Of a stretch of 64,000 nt of DNA, positions 60,304 through 64,000 are shown one piece after another. Source of the DNA: Ehretia macrophylla (lineage: Eukaryota > Streptophyta > Magnoliopsida > Boraginales > Ehretiaceae). Each line of letters starts with the position of its first letter. Positions within the stretch are counted from its first letter, which is position 1. The position numbers and the translations under genes are program-made. The notes under the pieces are model-generated. The model ran no database searches. It was not told the DNA's origin and worked only from the letters and a program-made list of their open reading frames with translations. The stretch is taken from the NCBI GenBank assembly GCA_037974665.1, contig CM075765.1, forward strand, positions 8,251,501 to 8,315,500, written 5' to 3'.

Positions 60304-60639
60304 AAACCTCATTTGAGATGAGTCACGCGTCAATGAATAAAATTGGACCAAAAACCAAATTCTGATGCAATGTTAAGAATCATAGGTACCATCTTAAAAA
60401 TAGCTCGTCCTAGGAGAAGTAACCCAGAATCTTATATAGTGGTTTTAGATTTTTATGATTTTTCAATATAAAATAAATGTGTATTCTAGAAATCGTAATA
60501 AAAATTAAAATACTAAGTATGATATTGCTAACACTGGAGTTATATAGTAAAAATGATACCCCTTGGTATATTGGAAAAAACTTCAATGAGATACTTAGAA
60601 GGGCAAGCAAAGAAGGATGCACATTTTTATGCTAAGACT
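60304..60639. other. intergenic DNA
   Basis: Nothing recognised. Confidence 0.4.
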
Positions 60640-62420
60640 CTAAACATTGCTGAGTGAATGGACAAAGTAGGACTTGTTGAAAATAATGCTATTCGACCTA
60701 CCATAACTTGGGCAAACAAAGGTAGAGGCAGCAAACTGGACAGGATTTCTGTCAATGGAGAGTGGATGTATGCTTTCCCTAACTTACTTATAAAGCCTTT
60801 CACCTTGGGGTATTTGACCTTTTTTTTTTGTTGTTCATGAAGGCCAAGTGCCATGCATTGCAAAATAATTATAGGGATTGAAACATCCCTCTCGTCCCTC
60901 TCAAGTAGCTTCCTCAATATTTATGGTGGTTGATCGAGAAGCCATAATCCAAGAATATGGGTTAGTCCAAAATTGGTATTTTGACCATTGCGCAATCATT
61001 CTCACCCCTTTCCCTCCTATGAGAAGTAATCCCAAACCCTTTCAAGTTTTTCAATACATGGATTGAAAACTCTTTTTAACTTTCTAGAGATTTTGAAGAG
61101 AGCCTAAAACACTCCTGAGATGATGCAATACAAAATCTTGAAAAAAGTTTTTAGGTAGTGATTGGTATGTGGGAATGAGTTGAGAATTGAATAACATTCC
61201 CAATTCTATTTTAATTCTCATGTTTTGTATGAGGAAATGAACTTGAGAATGTCATTCCCAAAAGAATCTCATTCCCACATACATGGGAATAACTATTCCA
61301 GACCAAATACATAGGACCCATTCTCACGTGTTTGAGAATAAATTTAACTATCATACCCTTATATAACATAACTTTTATAAATAATTTATTTTACAATAAT
61401 AATAATACTAATTAAAAAATATAATAATAATAATAATAATTATTATTATGAAAATAAAAATAATAATAAAAACAAAAAATAAAAAATAATAATAGTGATT
61501 AAATAATAATAATAATAATTAAAAATATAAAAAGATTATTATGAAAATAATAATATTAATAAAATAATAATAATAAATAAAAATGATGATAATAATAATA
61601 ATAATAATAAATAAAAATGATGATAATAATAATAATAATAAATAAATATATAAAATAATAATAAGAAAAAAAATAAAAAAATAATAGTGATTAAAATAAA
61701 AAAAGCTAATAATAATAATAAAGTAAAATAATAATGATAAAAATAAAAATGAAAATAATAATAATAATAATAATACCAATTTAATAATGATAATAGTGAT
61801 AATAATAATAATAATTGTTGTTGTTATTATTATTTTTATTTTTATTTTTATTTTGTTATTAATAATAATAATTATTTTTGTTTTTAGTTTTTTTATTATT
61901 TTTTATTTTTGTTGTTATTATTATTATGATTATTATTATTATTTATGTTTATATTGTTTTCAGTTATACTTATATTTTTTCTTATTTTTAATAGTATAAT
62001 AATAAAAGAACAATTCTATTATATTATACAAATCATTTACATTACTACTCTTAATTCCTAGAACATACCAAACATGTTATTCGCATTCCTAAATTCATTC
62101 CATTCCCAATTTTATTCAATTCTTTGACTTATTCCATTCCTTCCCAAATTCATTCTAGTGTACTAATCGTTACCTTAAGAAATTCAATTCTTCTCAATTT
62201 TACCAATCTTTTCCATCAAATCAATGGAATCAAGAATGAGCTGGAAATGCAACTAATGAGGACAAATTTCCTGAAAGAAAACTCGTAGAAAAATTGGAGG
62301 AAACCTCTTAGGATGAGGAAAGCATAATCAAATAAAAAATCAAAATAAGATGGATGGAAGAGGGCGATGCCATTTTTTCTATTATTTCATGGAGTGATTA
62401 ACGGGAGACTTGCAAGAATT
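60640..62420 (+). mobile_element. L1-type LINE fragment, split by a MITE
   Basis: Left part (60640-61150): ITWANKGRGSKLDRISVNGE then WMYAFP, and FDHCAIILTPFPPM plus PKPFQVFQYM. These are the C-terminal endonuclease motifs of plant L1 ORF2 (TW.N....S.LDR.LVN..W, SDH..I). Right part (62178-62420): KSKIRWMEEGDAIFS, equivalent to QKSR..WL.EGDRNT just before the reverse transcriptase domain. The MITE 61154-62174 lies between. Multiple stops and frame shifts are visible; the reverse transcriptase is absent. Confidence 0.75.
61154..62174. mobile_element. PIF/Harbinger-type MITE with (AAT)n core
   Basis: Ends GGTAGTGATTGGTATG and complement of CTAATCGTTACC, flanked by TTA on both sides (61151-61153, 62175-62177). 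Subterminal GAATGAGTTGAGAATTGAAT is mirrored at the other end. Between 61390 and 61990 the sequence is almost entirely AAT/ATT microsatellite, switching strand near 61810, so the element can fold into one hairpin. Confidence 0.8.
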
Positions 62421-62927
62421 TCCCCATTCACGGCGGTTTCAAACAGATAAAGAATAAGAAAGTCATTTCAATGTTATCTTTTATCAAAGTCAAAATTGTT
62501 ATTCCTTTTGAATATGAATTGATTGCTGTGTATATATACTGTAGGCCCAATAATCAATAAAATTGTATAATAAGCTAAAGATATTAAATTGCTCATAAAA
62601 GTAAAATTGTTCTACTAATTGTCTCAAGATTCAACCATAAAGAAAATTAAGCAAAATAGTCATGCTCTATACAAAGCAATTGAAGTGAGGGCCAAAAAAC
62701 CAAAAGTGCCCAACAGTTTTTTTGTTCTCAGCTGACCAACAAAATTTTTCCATCCTTCAAGAATTCATGATTTTCATGAGAATACAACTGAAAGGACCGA
62801 ACCATGAGATTCAAAAGCTACTTACCTGTCAATTAAAAGTAAGAAAAAATATTAGTCATGACAAGATTGATTTTTTATTTTTCCTACATAACCAACTAGG
62901 CAAGTAATAGATGAATACATAACCTAA
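62421..62927. other. intergenic DNA
   Basis: No gene or element boundary recognised. Confidence 0.4.
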
Positions 62928-62930
62928 TAA

Positions 62931-63615
62931 GGCTCCGTTTGTTTGCCGTAAAATATTCTTCCGGAAAACATTTTTCTACTTTTACGGTGTTTGGTAACAC
63001 CGGAAAATTGGTCAACCGGAAAACATTTTACAGTCAAAAATGGTGGGCTACTTTTTGAAGATTTTTCGGTGTTTGGTAACACCGGAAAATTGGTCAACCG
63101 GAAAACATTTTCCGGTCAAAAATTGTAAGCTACTTTTTGGAGATTTTCCGCTGTTTGGTAACACTGGAAAATTGGTCAATTGGAAAATGTTTTCCGGTCA
63201 AAAATGACGGCTAATTCAAAATTTGGGAAAATGTTTTCATTTCTTTGGGAGATGAAAACATTTTCCGGAACTTAACCACTTCTATTTTATGTGTATATTT
63301 TTTTTTTTATATAAATCTCATGTCGAAAAATATTTTTTATTGTACATCCAAACACCAGAAAATATTTTCCAGTATTCTATTTTCCAGGAAAATATTTTCC
63401 TTTAACAAGTTATTTTACGGCAAACAAACGGAGCTCAGTAAAATATTTTTCACTGAAAACATTTTCCAAGAAAACATTTTTTACTTAAAATATTTTCCAC
63501 AAACAAGTTATTTTACGGTAAACAAATGGAGAAAAATATTTTATTTTTTAAGAAAACATTTTCTACTGAAAATATTTTCCACAAATAAATTATTTTACGG
63601 CAAACAAACGGAGCC
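62931..63615. mobile_element. Tourist-like (PIF/Harbinger) MITE, composite
   Basis: Ends GGCTCCGTTTGTTTGCCG and complement CGGCAAACAAACGGAGCC with TAA flanks (62928-62930, 63616-63618). Internal copies of the right end occur near 63412 and 63512, and three tandem TGGTAACACCGGAAAATTGG units near 62985-63180, so this is a multimer or nested cluster. Related to 12274-12710. Confidence 0.8.
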
Positions 63616-63672
63616 TAAGATGTATAAAAAATTCTCATTGTTTAATATGCATGTAATCAATTCAAAGTTTAC

Positions 63673-63999
63673 CTGCGCATGGATAATTAAGTCTAACTTC
63701 TCCTTTAAACTATTGAGCTTAGCCTCCAACTTGTCCTGCTTAGCCCGCATAGCAACTAACTGTGCATCCCATTCCACATCACGTCTCTTCAAAATGTCAA
63801 CTTCAACCCCCAAACTTCGTAACTGAAGAGACATAGCACACCTCTTACAACCAAAGAGGGATGAAGAGGTAGGTCCCAGCCCTTTCCCTCTAACATGACC
63901 AAGGTGTTCCGGGTCCCGTACCTCACGAATGATCTCATTCTCTAAGTCAATATTATCAACTTTAGGTGAGATTCTTTGTTGCTTGAGGGAGTTGCATTG
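63673..63999 (-). pseudogene. CACTA (En/Spm)-type transposon protein, C-terminal part, runs off window
   Basis: The minus-strand frame is open from the window edge to a GTAAAC donor. It contains REVRDPEHLGHVRGKGLGPT then SSSLFG, followed by a coiled coil (VAMRAKQDKLEAKLNSLKEK). VRG.G.GPTPS..FG is the usual signature near the C-terminus of plant En/Spm-type TNP proteins. The reading frame shows no break in the visible 109 residues, but most of the gene lies beyond 64000, so its integrity is unknown. Confidence 0.65.
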
Positions 64000-64000
64000 A

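Noticed and set aside
61519-61999. Open frames rich in I, Y, F and L
   Set aside because: They are translations of the AAT/ATT microsatellite.
1-64000. CRISPR arrays, bacterial operons, tRNA or rRNA genes
   Set aside because: No regularly spaced short repeats with unique spacers, no Shine-Dalgarno-led gene strings and no cloverleaf or rRNA core sequences were recognised; the content is plant nuclear.

Overview
This is nuclear DNA from a eudicot-like plant. It is AT-rich, full of poly-A/T tracts and microsatellites, has no bacterial-style operons, and its coding relics show GT-AG introns. It contains plant-specific retroelement families (Tat-type Ty3/gypsy with a second RNase H, Tork/Tnt1-like copia) and an integrated caulimovirid. 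I see no gene that looks intact and functional, no convincing tRNA or rRNA, and no CRISPR. The window is a transposon graveyard carrying pieces of host genes.

Layout. 1-12.3 kb: low-copy-looking DNA with MITEs, a ~1 kb fold-back hairpin (2097-3074), a 5'-truncated L1 LINE with target-site duplication (3937-4265), a broken bHLH-type first exon (678-1035) and a decayed copy of the AP-1 clathrin adaptor mu gene on the minus strand (8924-11362). 12.3-25.6 kb: a Tourist-like MITE, then an old Tat-type gypsy fossil (12742-25584) with a solo LTR inside it (13612-17164) and a MULE-like element inside that (15798-17016). 26.1-28.2 kb: an Emigrant-like MITE split by another solo LTR.

28.8-41.2 kb is the most unusual block. 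Two ~250-bp copies of one repeat lie in opposite orientation at its edges. Between them, on the minus strand and in one shared orientation, are single exons or short pieces of at least five unrelated host genes: FtsZ, CTR9, an RRM protein (PABP-like), MOB1 and CTP synthase. A 600-bp tandem duplication and an endogenous caulimovirid (about 35.5-40.25 kb) lie in the same block. A Helitron-like 3' terminus (CTAG preceded by GCACGGGT on the minus strand) sits at 29074. The simplest reading is a gene-fragment-capturing Helitron-like element, later invaded by viral DNA.

41.4-46.3 kb: a short-LTR copia fossil on the minus strand carrying two long fold-back (MULE-like) insertions, one of which can be dated relative to the LTR because the other LTR keeps the empty site. 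46.3-50.3 kb: a second, plus-strand series of host gene pieces (aspartokinase-homoserine dehydrogenase, DNA-3-methyladenine glycosylase I, and an unidentified multi-exon gene), interrupted by MITEs at 48.26 and 50.34 kb. 52.8-53.6 kb: three tandem ~247-bp repeats. 55.07-60.30 kb: a young, nearly whole Tork/Tnt1-like copia element with a perfect 5-bp target duplication. 60.6-64.0 kb: a LINE split by a PIF/Harbinger-type MITE, a Tourist-like MITE cluster and the edge of a CACTA-type transposon protein gene that runs off the window.

All identifications come from reading motifs by eye; no database search was possible. Boundaries with matching target duplications are the firmest calls; host-gene fragments of under 40 residues are recognised from conserved motifs and carry the stated confidence.
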